The position numbers and the translations under genes were made by a program. Source: Olivibacter domesticus (GTDB lineage: Bacteria; Bacteroidota; Bacteroidia; Sphingobacteriales; Sphingobacteriaceae). Taken from it: 64,000 nucleotides of DNA. The notes below the pieces were generated by a model, which had not been told where the DNA came from, did no database searches, and saw nothing but the letters and a program-made list of their open reading frames with translations. The stretch covers positions 1 through 64,000 of the forward strand of contig NZ_FOAF01000014.1 in the NCBI RefSeq assembly GCF_900109575.1, written 5' to 3'. Shown one piece after another: positions 9,380-18,567 of this stretch; within the stretch, counting starts at the first letter, position 1, and the number at the start of each line of letters is the position of its first letter.

Positions 9380-11935
9380 ATGAAGATATTTTTACAGCCT
9401 CATATCCAAGAACTAAAAGATAAAGTACTCGAAATTGCACGTATAGAAAATATCATTTCGGCGGATTGCTATAAGCTTTCCGTAGAAATTTCTGCGAAAA
9501 CACACAAGACTATTAGTCAGACTACTATCAAACGTGTTTATGGCTTCGCCCATGCACGCTACGCCCCTTCAACCTTTACACTTAACGCGCTGTCTCAATA
9601 TTGTGGCTACGAAGGCTGGTCGGATTTCATCCAACAAATGGAAGCTAAACAGGAGAAGGCTAAAGAGCACGTCGCCTGGAACGAAATTGCACAGGCTGCA
9701 CATAATATCACACGGTTCACTATACAAACGAATAAACATAAAAGTGGATTGTCTTATTTATATACTATTGAAAGACAATCTATCAACGATCATATAGATC
9801 GTTTTCTAAAAACGGGATCTACCGGTTGTATTATCAGTGCCCCATCTGGTATGGGAAAAACTATAGGTATCACCCATTGGGTAGACAAGCAGATGACTGC
9901 AAATCATTCGGCAAATAACAACCATATTATCCTTCACGTAAACAGCTCTTCCCTGTTCTTTGCTGCAGGTTTCGGCTTTCATAGCAATAAATGGCTCACC
10001 CATTTATTGAACTTTCCTCAACAGCAGCATTTTGAAGATTTCATAGAAGAATATAGAAAAAGTGCCCCAGGGAATTTTTATCTCATCATTGACGACTTTA
10101 ATAATAATTTAATTAATAATCGCTTATTTGACATCGTCTTCAGGCAGCTTATTGACATGGTAGCTTATCTATCCAATTATCCATGGATGAAAGTTATTAT
10201 TACATTACGACCTTCTACCTGGCAGAAATACGGTCATCTAATAGAAAATCATCTGGAAACCAATAAGCTTTGGTATACTAATTTTTCAGGTGCCAGAAGA
10301 GTCAATGCCATCAATCTGAATCCTTTTAGTAATCAGGAGATACAGCAGTTGGTTGATAAAATAAATGATGCATCGAGAGAAGAAGTTGTCTATACTCGAA
10401 AGTACTTCCCCGTAATCGCCACTCCTTTGCATTTTCAATATTATTATCAGCTTAAAGGGAATGCCATCCGTACAGATCAGTTAAATCCTGCGGACGAATA
10501 TGCTATTGCTTCCGTATACCTAAATAAAAACATATTAAAGGGGGCTCTTGCCGCTGAAAAGCAGGTCATGTTGACGCAGTTTGCAAAGCTGTTACATTTT
10601 TCGGAAGAGGAAGCATTTGTGAACAAAAAAGATGCTTATGATATTATAAAGGAAAATCATAGCATTTATAGCGAATTACTGCATGCAGGCATTGTATATG
10701 AATACCAACGAGAACAGGGAACCCGAGCGGCATACCAGATCAAATTCAAGTCGCTAGTATTGGCAGCCTATTATATCGCGCAGGAAGCTATCGAAGAAAA
10801 TAGTGGAGATATCGATGAAGCATTGATGGTCTGGATGCAAAAAAGTGACTATCCTGATCATGTAAAATTAGCCATCTTAAAGTGGTTAATCCTATTTTCG
10901 TTAGAAATAGGTGATCTGAGTATCTTCAATGAAATAGAGAAAATAGATTTTATTGAACCTCATCAGGCATCCCTTATTTTATTTACCTGCAGTAATCTTG
11001 ATTATGTTATTCATGCAGATCCGTCTATTGCAGCTCCTCTTAATGATGCATTTGCCGCTTCTGCATTTATCGACATTGCCTTGGATCATGTATTATTGGA
11101 AATTGAATATCACCTTGCTTTAAAAAAACTACAATATTATAAGCTTTCCTATAGACAGCAAATTTTATTGCATACCTCACTCGCTTTCTTTGAGTTATTA
11201 TATTTACAGGACGATGAAGCGTCTAAACATATAGAAATACTACAATCCATTCCGCGAGAGCATTTTGCAGAATTCTCATTGAATCCTTTAGTAATCATTG
11301 AAAGCATTCATCATTATTATAGACATAACTCGTTAAAAGGTGATACGCTACAAGAAATTAAACTGTTTTGTACATACCCTGAGCGTAATACTAATTTAAC
11401 GCATAAACAACTTATTTATGTACTTGCTTATATTGCTTTAAATTTAGAAGGAAATCCGGAGATGTCCATCACCTATTTAAATGCTGTTAATGATTATGTA
11501 CTAAACTTAAACCAAAACATCACGGCAGATTTTAAAGCATGCCTTCATTTTGCATTAGCTGATCGCTATGCCCATGCAAAGAAGATAGAGCAAGCCAAAC
11601 AAGAGCAGCAATTAGCCGTAAAAATTAATAGTACTCATACATTAAACCGCATCCAAGCAGGACTTTTAGATATGGAAATGCTTCGCCATGAAAATCAAGA
11701 CTTTCTTACACATGCACGACAATTAATCTTAATTACCAAACAATATAATCTCAAATACTACGAAGCATTTGTTCGTGTATATTTAATAAAGACTTTGAAT
11801 CCAGACGACTATCAACACCTCATCGAGGAACATCGAATGGCTGTTTCTTCTTTGTTTGGTAATTCAGGATATAAGTTAGAAAGTTTTTATAATCTTTTTA
11901 AAGCAACTTTTATTAGTTCTTCGACAGTTAACTGA
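9380..11935 (+). CDS. STAND-like P-loop ATPase with N-terminal HTH-like module
   Basis: The 851-residue protein starts with a roughly 90-residue module (ISQTTIKRVYGF, then PSTFTLNALSQYCGYEGWSDF) of a type that begins many Bacteroidota proteins and resembles a helix-turn-helix region. A P-loop ATPase follows: Walker A APSGMGKT at 154-161 and Walker B FYLIIDDF at 233-240. The remaining 500 or so residues look all-helical and TPR/MalT-like. There is no signal peptide, so it should be cytoplasmic. This order fits STAND signalling ATPases, which switch on after sensing a ligand. It diverges from the giant adhesin gene across an array of direct repeats, so a regulator role is plausible but inferred. 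Its last 49 bp overlap the 3' end of the convergent ruvA. A conflict-system role is the alternative; no effector domain was recognised. Confidence 0.75.
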   Translation: MKIFLQPHIQELKDKVLEIARIENIISADCYKLSVEISAKTHKTISQTTIKRVYGFAHARYAPSTFTLNALSQYCGYEGWSDFIQQMEAKQEKAKEHVAWNEIAQAAHNITRFTIQTNKHKSGLSYLYTIERQSINDHIDRFLKTGSTGCIISAPSGMGKTIGITHWVDKQMTANHSANNNHIILHVNSSSLFFAAGFGFHSNKWLTHLLNFPQQQHFEDFIEEYRKSAPGNFYLIIDDFNNNLINNRLFDIVFRQLIDMVAYLSNYPWMKVIITLRPSTWQKYGHLIENHLETNKLWYTNFSGARRVNAINLNPFSNQEIQQLVDKINDASREEVVYTRKYFPVIATPLHFQYYYQLKGNAIRTDQLNPADEYAIASVYLNKNILKGALAAEKQVMLTQFAKLLHFSEEEAFVNKKDAYDIIKENHSIYSELLHAGIVYEYQREQGTRAAYQIKFKSLVLAAYYIAQEAIEENSGDIDEALMVWMQKSDYPDHVKLAILKWLILFSLEIGDLSIFNEIEKIDFIEPHQASLILFTCSNLDYVIHADPSIAAPLNDAFAASAFIDIALDHVLLEIEYHLALKKLQYYKLSYRQQILLHTSLAFFELLYLQDDEASKHIEILQSIPREHFAEFSLNPLVIIESIHHYYRHNSLKGDTLQEIKLFCTYPERNTNLTHKQLIYVLAYIALNLEGNPEMSITYLNAVNDYVLNLNQNITADFKACLHFALADRYAHAKKIEQAKQEQQLAVKINSTHTLNRIQAGLLDMEMLRHENQDFLTHARQLILITKQYNLKYYEAFVRVYLIKTLNPDDYQHLIEEHRMAVSSLFGNSGYKLESFYNLFKATFISSSTVN

Positions 11936-12471
11936 GTAGTATTTGCCTTAACCGTTTCGGCAAGTACTTTATCTGCTTGTGTTTTGTTAAATCCTAGCAT
12001 TACTAATGCCGTTAACGCCTCTTCATAAGCAGATTGATGATGCGGAATGTTAATAAGTGTATCTGGACCTTCCTTTTTAAGTTTATCCTGCAATTCAAGG
12101 ATTATACGCTGAGCAGATTTTGGTCCAATACCCTTTATTCGCTGTATCTGTTTTACATCACCTTGTACAATCGCTGCTTGAATTTCGACAGGGGTAATAG
12201 ATGACAAAATCATTCGCCCTGTATTAGCACCTATACCCGAAACAGACAAAAGATGGTTAAACAAACGCCTTTCTCCTTCATCTGCAAAACCATATAATGT
12301 GTGCGAATCTTCTTTTACCTGAAAACTAATAAACAACTTGCACAACTCCTTGTCTTTAATATTTCCAAAGGTGTGTAAGGAAATATTGATATGGTAACCG
12401 ATACCATTTACATCAAGTACTACATATGTTGGACATTTGAAGGCTAGTTTTCCATTTAAATATTCGTACAT
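11887..12471 (-). CDS. ruvA: Holliday junction branch migration protein RuvA
   Basis: The 194-residue length is usual for RuvA. The N-terminal OB fold is recognisable (YEYLNGKLAFKCPTYVVLDVNGIGYHINIS). The two helix-hairpin-helix motifs are in the middle: LLSVSGIGANTGRMILSS and RIKGIGPKSAQRIILELQDKL. The C-terminal domain III that contacts RuvB follows a short linker (EALTALVMLGFNKTQADKVL). RuvA tetramers bind four-way DNA junctions and load RuvB for branch migration. The stop codon lies inside the 3' end of the convergent STAND gene (49-bp overlap). It follows maeB on the same strand by 130 bp, but the hairpin at 12554-12588 suggests separate transcription. Confidence 0.96.
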   Translation of the reverse strand: MYEYLNGKLAFKCPTYVVLDVNGIGYHINISLHTFGNIKDKELCKLFISFQVKEDSHTLYGFADEGERRLFNHLLSVSGIGANTGRMILSSITPVEIQAAIVQGDVKQIQRIKGIGPKSAQRIILELQDKLKKEGPDTLINIPHHQSAYEEALTALVMLGFNKTQADKVLAETVKANTTQLTVEELIKVALKRL

Positions 12472-12553
12472 CTTTTTGTTTTTTTGTTACTAGTTATTCG
12501 TTCTTTGTTAAGGCTTGTGAATGATGGTTTCCAATTGGTGTATCTTATAAATA

Positions 12554-12588
12554 ATTAGCGAATTGGCTTAATAGACCAATTCGCTAAT
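12554..12588 (-). terminator. Terminator hairpin after maeB
   Basis: A perfect 13-bp inverted repeat (ATTAGCGAATTGG / CCAATTCGCTAAT, 12554-12566 and 12576-12588) with a 9-nt loop begins 14 nt after the malic enzyme stop codon. The minus-strand 3' flank is AT-rich rather than a clean T run, so termination may be imperfect and read through to ruvA is possible. Confidence 0.7.
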
Positions 12589-12601
12589 CATATGATAATT
12601 T

Positions 12602-14899
12602 TTATTTCTTTTTCGCCTTAGCGTTTGCTTCTTTTTCTTTGGACTGTACATCTACAACAGCAATAGTTACCATGTTAACGATTTCTCTTACCGAACTACC
12701 TAATTGCAATACGTGTACAGGTTTATTCAAACCTAACAATATCGGCCCAACAGCCTCCGCTTCACCCAATTCTTGCAACAGTTTATACGCGATATTACCT
12801 GATTCGAGTGTGGGAAACACTAATACATTAGCAGGCCCATCACTTAAGTTGCTAAAAGGAAAGTTCTCGGCAAGCATATTGCTGTTTGTCGCAAAATTGG
12901 CCTGCATTTCACCGTCAACTATAATTTCAGGATATTTCGAATGCAGTATTTTGACTGCATTGCGCATTTTGGAAGGGATCTCTCCTTCATTAGAGCCGAA
13001 ATTCGAATAAGATAGTAAGGCTATTCTTGGCTGTATATTCATTTTTTTTACGGCATCGTGAAGAAGTACCGTAATGTCCACCAACTCACTTTCCGAAGGA
13101 TCCTTGTTCACCGTTGTATCGCCAAAGAAAACGGGACCCTTTTTTGTTAACATCATGTACATACCGGCTACGCGACTACCCGGTTTGGTACCAATAACAT
13201 GTAAGGCAGGGCGTATAGTGGTGGCATAATTTTTGGTTAATCCGGAAATAAGGCTATCGGCTTGGCCAAACTCTACCATACTTGCTCCAAAATAATTACG
13301 ATCTAACATAAATTTATTGGCTTCAAGCAGTGTCATTCCCCTACGTTGTCTTTTAGCATAAAGGGCTTCTACATATTGTCTAAACTGAGGCGTATCTACT
13401 TCCTCAAAAGGATCAATAATTTTAACATCATGTAAATCTAGACTATGCTCTACGATTATTCGTTTAATTTTCTCTTTTTTCCCTAATAGTATTGGGTGTG
13501 CGATCCCTTCGTCTTTAACAATTTGAGCTGCTTTAAGGATTTTATAGTTATCCGCTTCAGCAAAAACAACACACTTAGGATTTTGGCGTGCGGCCGCACT
13601 TAAATCACGCATTAACACATCATCAAGACCTAAACGTTTTCTAAGGGCATCTTTGTATTCTTCCCAATTTGTAATTTCTGCACGCGCAACCCCAGATGTA
13701 ATAGCAGCCTTTGCTACCGCCGGTGCAACTTCTGTTATTAAGCGTGGATCAGTAGGTTTCGGGATAATATAATCTTTCCCAAATTTCAGGTTATTTATGT
13801 TGTAAGCCAAATTCACCGATTCTGGTACCGGTTCTTTGGTAAGCCGGGCAATTGCATATACCGCCGCCAATTTCATCTCTTCATTTATAGCTGTTGCCCG
13901 CACATCAAGAGCGCCCCTGAATATATAAGGAAATCCTAAAACATTATTTACTTGATTTGGATAGTCTGAGCGCCCAGTTGCCATGATGACATCTTTACGG
14001 GTGCTCACAGCAAGGTCGTAAGCAATTTCAGGATTAGGATTTGCCATAGCAAAAACTATTGGATTCTTATTCATTGTTTTTAACACTTCTGCCGACAGCA
14101 CATCTGCAGCGGATAAACCAATAAACACGTCTGCATCCTTTACTGCTTCTTCTAACGTATGAAGATCACGCTCGGTAGCAAATTCTCCTTTTAATGCATC
14201 TAAACCCTGTCTGTCTTTACGAATCACCCCAGCCCTGTCAATCATCACAATATTCTCTGGTTTTGCGCCCAAAGAAATATAGATTCTAGAACACGAGATT
14301 GCCGCAGCACCAGCACCATTTACCACTATCTTTACTTTATCGAGTTTTTTCTTCTGTAACTCGCAAGCATTGATCAAAGCTGCTCCAGAAATAATTGCCG
14401 TGCCATGCTGATCATCATGCATAACAGGAATAGACATCTCTTCTTTTAGTCTTCGCTCAATCTCAAAACATTCAGGTGCTTTAATATCTTCTAAATTAAT
14501 ACCTCCAAAAGTTGGTTCTAGCAATTTCACCGTACGGACAAAATCGTCTACATTTTTTGTATCTAGTTCAAGATCGAATACATCTATATCTGCAAATATT
14601 TTAAATAATAAGCCTTTTCCTTCCATTACAGGTTTACCTGCTTCCGGTCCGATATCCCCAAGACCTAAAACGGCTGTACCATTGCTGATAACTGCAACTA
14701 AATTTCCTTTGGCAGTATATTTATATGCATCTTCTTTATTTTCAGCAATCTTTAGGCAAGGTTCTGCAACACCTGGTGAATATGCTAAAGATAAATCACG
14801 TTGCGAATTAGTTGGTTTCGTGGGTACTACGGCTATTTTACCAGGGCGGCCGTTAGCATGATAATCCAAGGCATCTTGCTTACGATTAATTTTACTCAT
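12602..14899 (-). CDS. maeB: NADP-dependent malic enzyme, MaeB type (malic + phosphotransacetylase-like)
   Basis: The protein catalyses oxidative decarboxylation of malate to pyruvate and CO2 in the cytoplasm, normally with NADP+. At 765 residues it has the full MaeB layout. Residues 1 to about 420 are the malic enzyme, with [29 protein letters not shown], the metal-binding [10 protein letters not shown] segment and the NAD(P) fold [12 protein letters not shown]. Residues of about 430-750 are a phosphotransacetylase-like domain ([51 protein letters not shown]), which is regarded as regulatory rather than catalytic in this family. The C-terminus is lysine-rich. It has its own candidate promoter at 14975-14982 and a hairpin behind it. 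Confidence 0.95.
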   Translation of the reverse strand: MSKINRKQDALDYHANGRPGKIAVVPTKPTNSQRDLSLAYSPGVAEPCLKIAENKEDAYKYTAKGNLVAVISNGTAVLGLGDIGPEAGKPVMEGKGLLFKIFADIDVFDLELDTKNVDDFVRTVKLLEPTFGGINLEDIKAPECFEIERRLKEEMSIPVMHDDQHGTAIISGAALINACELQKKKLDKVKIVVNGAGAAAISCSRIYISLGAKPENIVMIDRAGVIRKDRQGLDALKGEFATERDLHTLEEAVKDADVFIGLSAADVLSAEVLKTMNKNPIVFAMANPNPEIAYDLAVSTRKDVIMATGRSDYPNQVNNVLGFPYIFRGALDVRATAINEEMKLAAVYAIARLTKEPVPESVNLAYNINNLKFGKDYIIPKPTDPRLITEVAPAVAKAAITSGVARAEITNWEEYKDALRKRLGLDDVLMRDLSAAARQNPKCVVFAEADNYKILKAAQIVKDEGIAHPILLGKKEKIKRIIVEHSLDLHDVKIIDPFEEVDTPQFRQYVEALYAKRQRRGMTLLEANKFMLDRNYFGASMVEFGQADSLISGLTKNYATTIRPALHVIGTKPGSRVAGMYMMLTKKGPVFFGDTTVNKDPSESELVDITVLLHDAVKKMNIQPRIALLSYSNFGSNEGEIPSKMRNAVKILHSKYPEIIVDGEMQANFATNSNMLAENFPFSNLSDGPANVLVFPTLESGNIAYKLLQELGEAEAVGPILLGLNKPVHVLQLGSSVREIVNMVTIAVVDVQSKEKEANAKAKKK

Positions 14900-15422
14900 T
14901 TTTTAATTGTTCCTTTCGAGATAACAGTTATTTAATCTTTAACGCTGATTGTTGCTTACAATTCAGCTAAGCACCAAAGGTAGGAAGTTTTACGACCAGT
15001 ACCTAACACCCATCATTATTTGTTGTTGATTCATCAAGATGCTGCTATATGTAGCAAATTTAATTACTAGTTATATTGAAATAGCATGGCATCTAACATG
15101 CAGATTAGCTATTACTAAAATATTGATTAATTCGTATCTAATTAGGACTTTATTCGGAGATTGTTCGGACCTTCTTCGGACAAAAGCGAATAATATCCAA
15201 TTTAATTTCAAATTAAACCACAGTCAATTATTTATATTCATACTATTTATAGCGTTTTTAGGGATTACAAAACACGAGTGTGAGATCACGAAATATTAGT
15301 GAAGTGAATTAGCTATCAACAGCAATATGTAAGTAAAAAATATTGTTAAAAATCTGTTAAAAATCAGAAGTAAATGAATAAATCAATAAATTAGCCATTC
15401 CAAAAAATTTGATCATCACTTT
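14900..15422. other. 523-bp divergent intergenic region
   Basis: This stretch separates the divergent maeB and MG2/plug genes. A -7 box for maeB lies at 14975-14982. An 86-codon frame at 15039-15299 has no recognisable family or plausible composition and is not called. Nothing else was recognised. Confidence 0.5.
14975..14982 (-). promoter_or_regulatory. Candidate -7 box for maeB
   Basis: The minus strand reads TACCTTTG, an exact TAnnTTTG match, about 75 nt upstream of the maeB ATG. No strong -33 TTTG is evident. Confidence 0.5.
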
Positions 15423-18140
15423 ATGGTACATCTTAATAGATACTCACTTTTTATTATTTTATCTTTTTTAACGCTTACATCTTGGGGACAATCTCGCCAG
15501 AAAGGAATTAATCTGAACACTATTGTTGAAAAAACCAATACTCTTGCAACACAACAACCTGTAGAAAAAGTATATCTCCATTTTGATAAACCTTATTATG
15601 CCGTTGGTGATACCATGTGGTTTAAATCTTATCTCACCAGTCATCATCAACTGTCTACATTAAGCAAAGTCCTATACATAGAGGTTCTTAATAGCCGAGA
15701 TTCTTTAGTAAAAACAACAATGATTCCTATAAGCCAAGGAACAGGAAATGGAACCATTGTGTTAGACCCACTTATTTACAAACAGGGAAACTACCGTGTT
15801 CGCTCATACACCAAGTATATGATGAACTTTGATCCTGATTATTTCTTTAATAAGAATATTCCTATTGGCGACGTTTTCAATAAAAGAGTGAAAACACATG
15901 CTAATTTTATTGCTGATACCAAAGCTAAAACTGTCGTTGTAAATGGACGAATTCAGTATACCGATGAAGAAGGCAAACCCTTAGCAGATAAGCGTGTTAC
16001 ATGGGAGCTCGTGAAAGGGACCGCCAGTTTGAGTAAAGGTAGGGGCAATACTGATAAAAATGGCTATTTACAGGTGAGCCTCAGCAATGAACAACAACAA
16101 GCTTTAAAAGAAGGGATTTTAAAAACCACGATTAACGTGGACAACAACCGCTCAACTAATATCAGCTATACATTGCGTTCCGCCTTCCAAACCCCAGATG
16201 TACAATTTTTTCCAGAAGGGGGCTATCTTATAGCCGACTTACCCAGCGAAATTGCTTTTAAGGCAGTTGGCGGCGATGGCCTCGGAATACCTGTTACCGG
16301 TATAGTGATTGATCAAAACAATCAGGAAGTTGCCAAAATGGAGACAACACATTTGGGCATGGGCAAATTCACTTTAACACCTCAAACAGATGTCAACTAT
16401 ACTGCAAAAATAACGTTAGCGGATGGCTCTCAGCGCAGTTATTCGCTGCCAAAAGTTAGACCTTTTGGAACGAGTCTTGCTGTTGATCCCACAGACAGTA
16501 CAAACATTGCTCTTAAAATTATTTCCAACGATCTATACCTTAAACAAAATCAGGGTAAAGTGTTTTCTATAGTAGCGCAGAGTGACGGTGTTATTTACTA
16601 TGCCGCTCAGACGCCACTTAATAGTGCAAGCATCAACGCATCTGTTCCGAAAGAGAAGTTTCCTTCTGGTATTGTTCAATTTACCTTATTTTCGCCAGCA
16701 GGAATCCCTCTAAGCGAGCGGCTTGTATTTATTCAGCGGCCGACCGAGCTTCAGCTCAGTCTCAGTTCTGACAAAAAGAGCTATCAGCAAAAGGGGCTTG
16801 TGAATTTATCATTAAATGCACGGAATGACAGTACGCAAGCCGTTGGTACTTTTTCTGTTGCTGTAATTGATGAGTCAAAGGTTCCCTTCAATGAAAATGC
16901 AGAGACCACCATTCTAAGTAGCCTACTTTTAAGCTCCGACATTAAAGGTTATGTGGAACAACCTAATTATTATTTTAAAACCGTAAATGCGGAAACCCGG
17001 GCGAAATTGGATATACTGATGATGACACAAGGTTATAGACGTTTTGATTACAAAGATATCATTGCGGATAAAATCCCCTCTTTAGCCCTAATGCCAGAAC
17101 AAGGTGTTGATATTACCGGGGCCTTACGTTTACTTAATGGTATTGCCGTTCCGAATGGAAAACTTCAGCTCACTATTGGCAACAATAAAAATGCCGTCGA
17201 AACAATATCAGATGCACAAGGTAATTTCAAATTTAGCAATGTAATGTTTACCGACTCCGCACAAATAACAATTAGTGCGCGAAATAACGAGAATTATAAA
17301 AATCTTAAAATCACATTAAACGGAGACGCATTCCCTGCTATTACTCAAGGATATACCGCGGCAGATGAAATTTTAAATATCGACAGTACACTTACGCCCT
17401 ATCTTAAAAACAGCGAAAAACAATACCGTACTGAGCGCGTACTAGAGGAAGTGGTGATTACTGCTAGAGCTGCGCCTAAACCCCGTCATACGCAATACCC
17501 TGCCTTATCTGGGTTAAGTCCTATTCCGGATCACCTAATAGATGGTGCACGATTTAGTGGTTGCAATTTATTGATTAACTGTTTGCAGACAGCGGCTATG
17601 GGGCTAACCTTCATGGACAACACTTTTTATATTACGAGAGATTATAACCAGGGCAACCGAACTCCTGTTCAGGTTTTTCTTAATGGAATGGCCATCGATG
17701 TGAATGGAATTAACACGGTGAGCCCGGCAGAGGTAGAATCGGTGGAAATATTTCTGCGGGATGATTTAGGCACTGTCAATAGAACTTATCAAAGTAATGG
17801 TGTTTTGGTAATTAATACCAAGAAGAAACCGGAAGGTACAAGGATCAGTAAAACAGAACTTGAAAATTTATTGCCAAAATCTAATGTTGTAACTATTACG
17901 CCATTAGGTTTTCAAGCCGAAAGGACCTTCTATATGCCCAAATATACTCCCACTAGTACACCAGGGCTAGATTTAAGAACTACTGTTTACTGGAATCCAA
18001 CAATTATTACGGATGATCAAGGGAAGGCCAACTTTCAATTCTTCAATGCCAGTGGCTTGGGTACTTATAAAGCCGTTGTAGAAGGAATGGATGAAAATGG
18101 AAATATTGGTAGAGGTGTTTACCGGTATAAAGTAGAATAA
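15423..18140 (+). CDS. MG2-like outer-surface protein with TonB-receptor plug domain
   Basis: The 905-residue protein has a signal peptide (RYSLFIILSFLTLTSWGQ). Residues 40-150 form a macroglobulin MG2-like domain (VYLHFDKPYYAVGDTMWFKSYL, GNYRVRSYTKYM). More beta-sandwich domains follow, including a carboxypeptidase-regulatory-like segment near 555-610 (ITGALRLLNGIAVPNGKLQLTI). Residues of about 675-805 resemble a TonB-dependent receptor plug (LEEVVITARA, PVQVFLNGMAIDVNGINTVSPAEVESVEIF, NGVLVINTKKK). The C-terminal 100 residues have the alpha-2-macroglobulin-like TTVYWNPTIITDDQGKANFQFFN motif. There is no beta-barrel, so it is not a receptor itself. The family is common in Bacteroidota with unknown function; it is probably in the periplasm or at the outer membrane. 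Confidence 0.8.
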   Translation: MVHLNRYSLFIILSFLTLTSWGQSRQKGINLNTIVEKTNTLATQQPVEKVYLHFDKPYYAVGDTMWFKSYLTSHHQLSTLSKVLYIEVLNSRDSLVKTTMIPISQGTGNGTIVLDPLIYKQGNYRVRSYTKYMMNFDPDYFFNKNIPIGDVFNKRVKTHANFIADTKAKTVVVNGRIQYTDEEGKPLADKRVTWELVKGTASLSKGRGNTDKNGYLQVSLSNEQQQALKEGILKTTINVDNNRSTNISYTLRSAFQTPDVQFFPEGGYLIADLPSEIAFKAVGGDGLGIPVTGIVIDQNNQEVAKMETTHLGMGKFTLTPQTDVNYTAKITLADGSQRSYSLPKVRPFGTSLAVDPTDSTNIALKIISNDLYLKQNQGKVFSIVAQSDGVIYYAAQTPLNSASINASVPKEKFPSGIVQFTLFSPAGIPLSERLVFIQRPTELQLSLSSDKKSYQQKGLVNLSLNARNDSTQAVGTFSVAVIDESKVPFNENAETTILSSLLLSSDIKGYVEQPNYYFKTVNAETRAKLDILMMTQGYRRFDYKDIIADKIPSLALMPEQGVDITGALRLLNGIAVPNGKLQLTIGNNKNAVETISDAQGNFKFSNVMFTDSAQITISARNNENYKNLKITLNGDAFPAITQGYTAADEILNIDSTLTPYLKNSEKQYRTERVLEEVVITARAAPKPRHTQYPALSGLSPIPDHLIDGARFSGCNLLINCLQTAAMGLTFMDNTFYITRDYNQGNRTPVQVFLNGMAIDVNGINTVSPAEVESVEIFLRDDLGTVNRTYQSNGVLVINTKKKPEGTRISKTELENLLPKSNVVTITPLGFQAERTFYMPKYTPTSTPGLDLRTTVYWNPTIITDDQGKANFQFFNASGLGTYKAVVEGMDENGNIGRGVYRYKVE

Positions 18141-18191
18141 GCAATTTGGGCAATGTAACTTATCAATTTAGCTAGTCAGTTACATTGCCAA

Positions 18192-18365
18192 CTACTGTTC
18201 TTTCTTTCCCATCAAATACAAGCCCAGCACTCCGGAACAAGCGGCCAGTATATATATTATAAAAACCATAATATTCGACACGCTTGGTGTTAACATCATA
18301 TAAATGATCCCTATAAAAGAGATAAAACCTGTAAGCATTGCAACAAATGGAATATGTCTTTTCAT
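18192..18365 (-). CDS. Small two-helix membrane protein, unknown
   Basis: A 57-residue frame begins MKRHIPFVAMLTGFISF and ends MGKKEQ, with two hydrophobic helices at about residues 5-24 and 29-51 and a charged tail. An in-frame ATG at 18398 would add 11 residues; I prefer 18365 because the protein then starts with a basic residue pair just before the first helix. It is convergent with the MG2/plug gene and divergent from gcvP. The composition looks like a real small inner-membrane protein, but no family is recognised. Confidence 0.45.
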   Translation of the reverse strand: MKRHIPFVAMLTGFISFIGIIYMMLTPSVSNIMVFIIYILAACSGVLGLYLMGKKEQ

Positions 18366-18445
18366 ATCTTGCAAAGCTAACAAATCTGACAAAAACATTT
18401 CCCATCTCGCATTTCAAAGGCGTAAAAGTTAAGACATATTTTTCG

Positions 18446-18453
18446 TATCTTTG
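18446..18453 (+). promoter_or_regulatory. -7 box for gcvP
   Basis: TATCTTTG matches the Bacteroidota TAnnTTTG pattern and is followed by a likely start site near 18460. It would give a leader of roughly 110 nt before the gcvP ATG. Confidence 0.6.
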
Positions 18454-18490
18454 TGTCCTTAATAAAAACGATTTTGGTGCCCTGTAACAA

Positions 18491-18535
18491 ATAAGCGGAA
18501 ACCTCTCAAACCATCAATAAATAGTGGTTGCTTAT
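18491..18535 (+). promoter_or_regulatory. Hairpin in the gcvP leader
   Basis: ATAAGC-gga-AACC at 18491-18503 pairs with GGTT-GCTTAT at 18526-18535, giving a 10-bp stem with a 3-nt bulge and a 22-nt loop. It lies between the -7 box and the gcvP ATG, ending 32 nt before the start codon. It does not show the conserved core of the glycine riboswitch. It may affect mRNA stability or translation, which is inference. Confidence 0.4.
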
Positions 18536-18567
18536 CATTAGAAATTGCCAAAATAATTCATACGTGA

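Noticed and set aside
15039-15299. 86-codon plus-strand open frame in the maeB upstream region
   Set aside because: Codon use and composition look like random AT-rich DNA, no family is recognised and it covers the divergent promoter region.
18454-18567. Glycine riboswitch upstream of gcvP
   Set aside because: The conserved tandem aptamer core cannot be found; only a simple hairpin is present.
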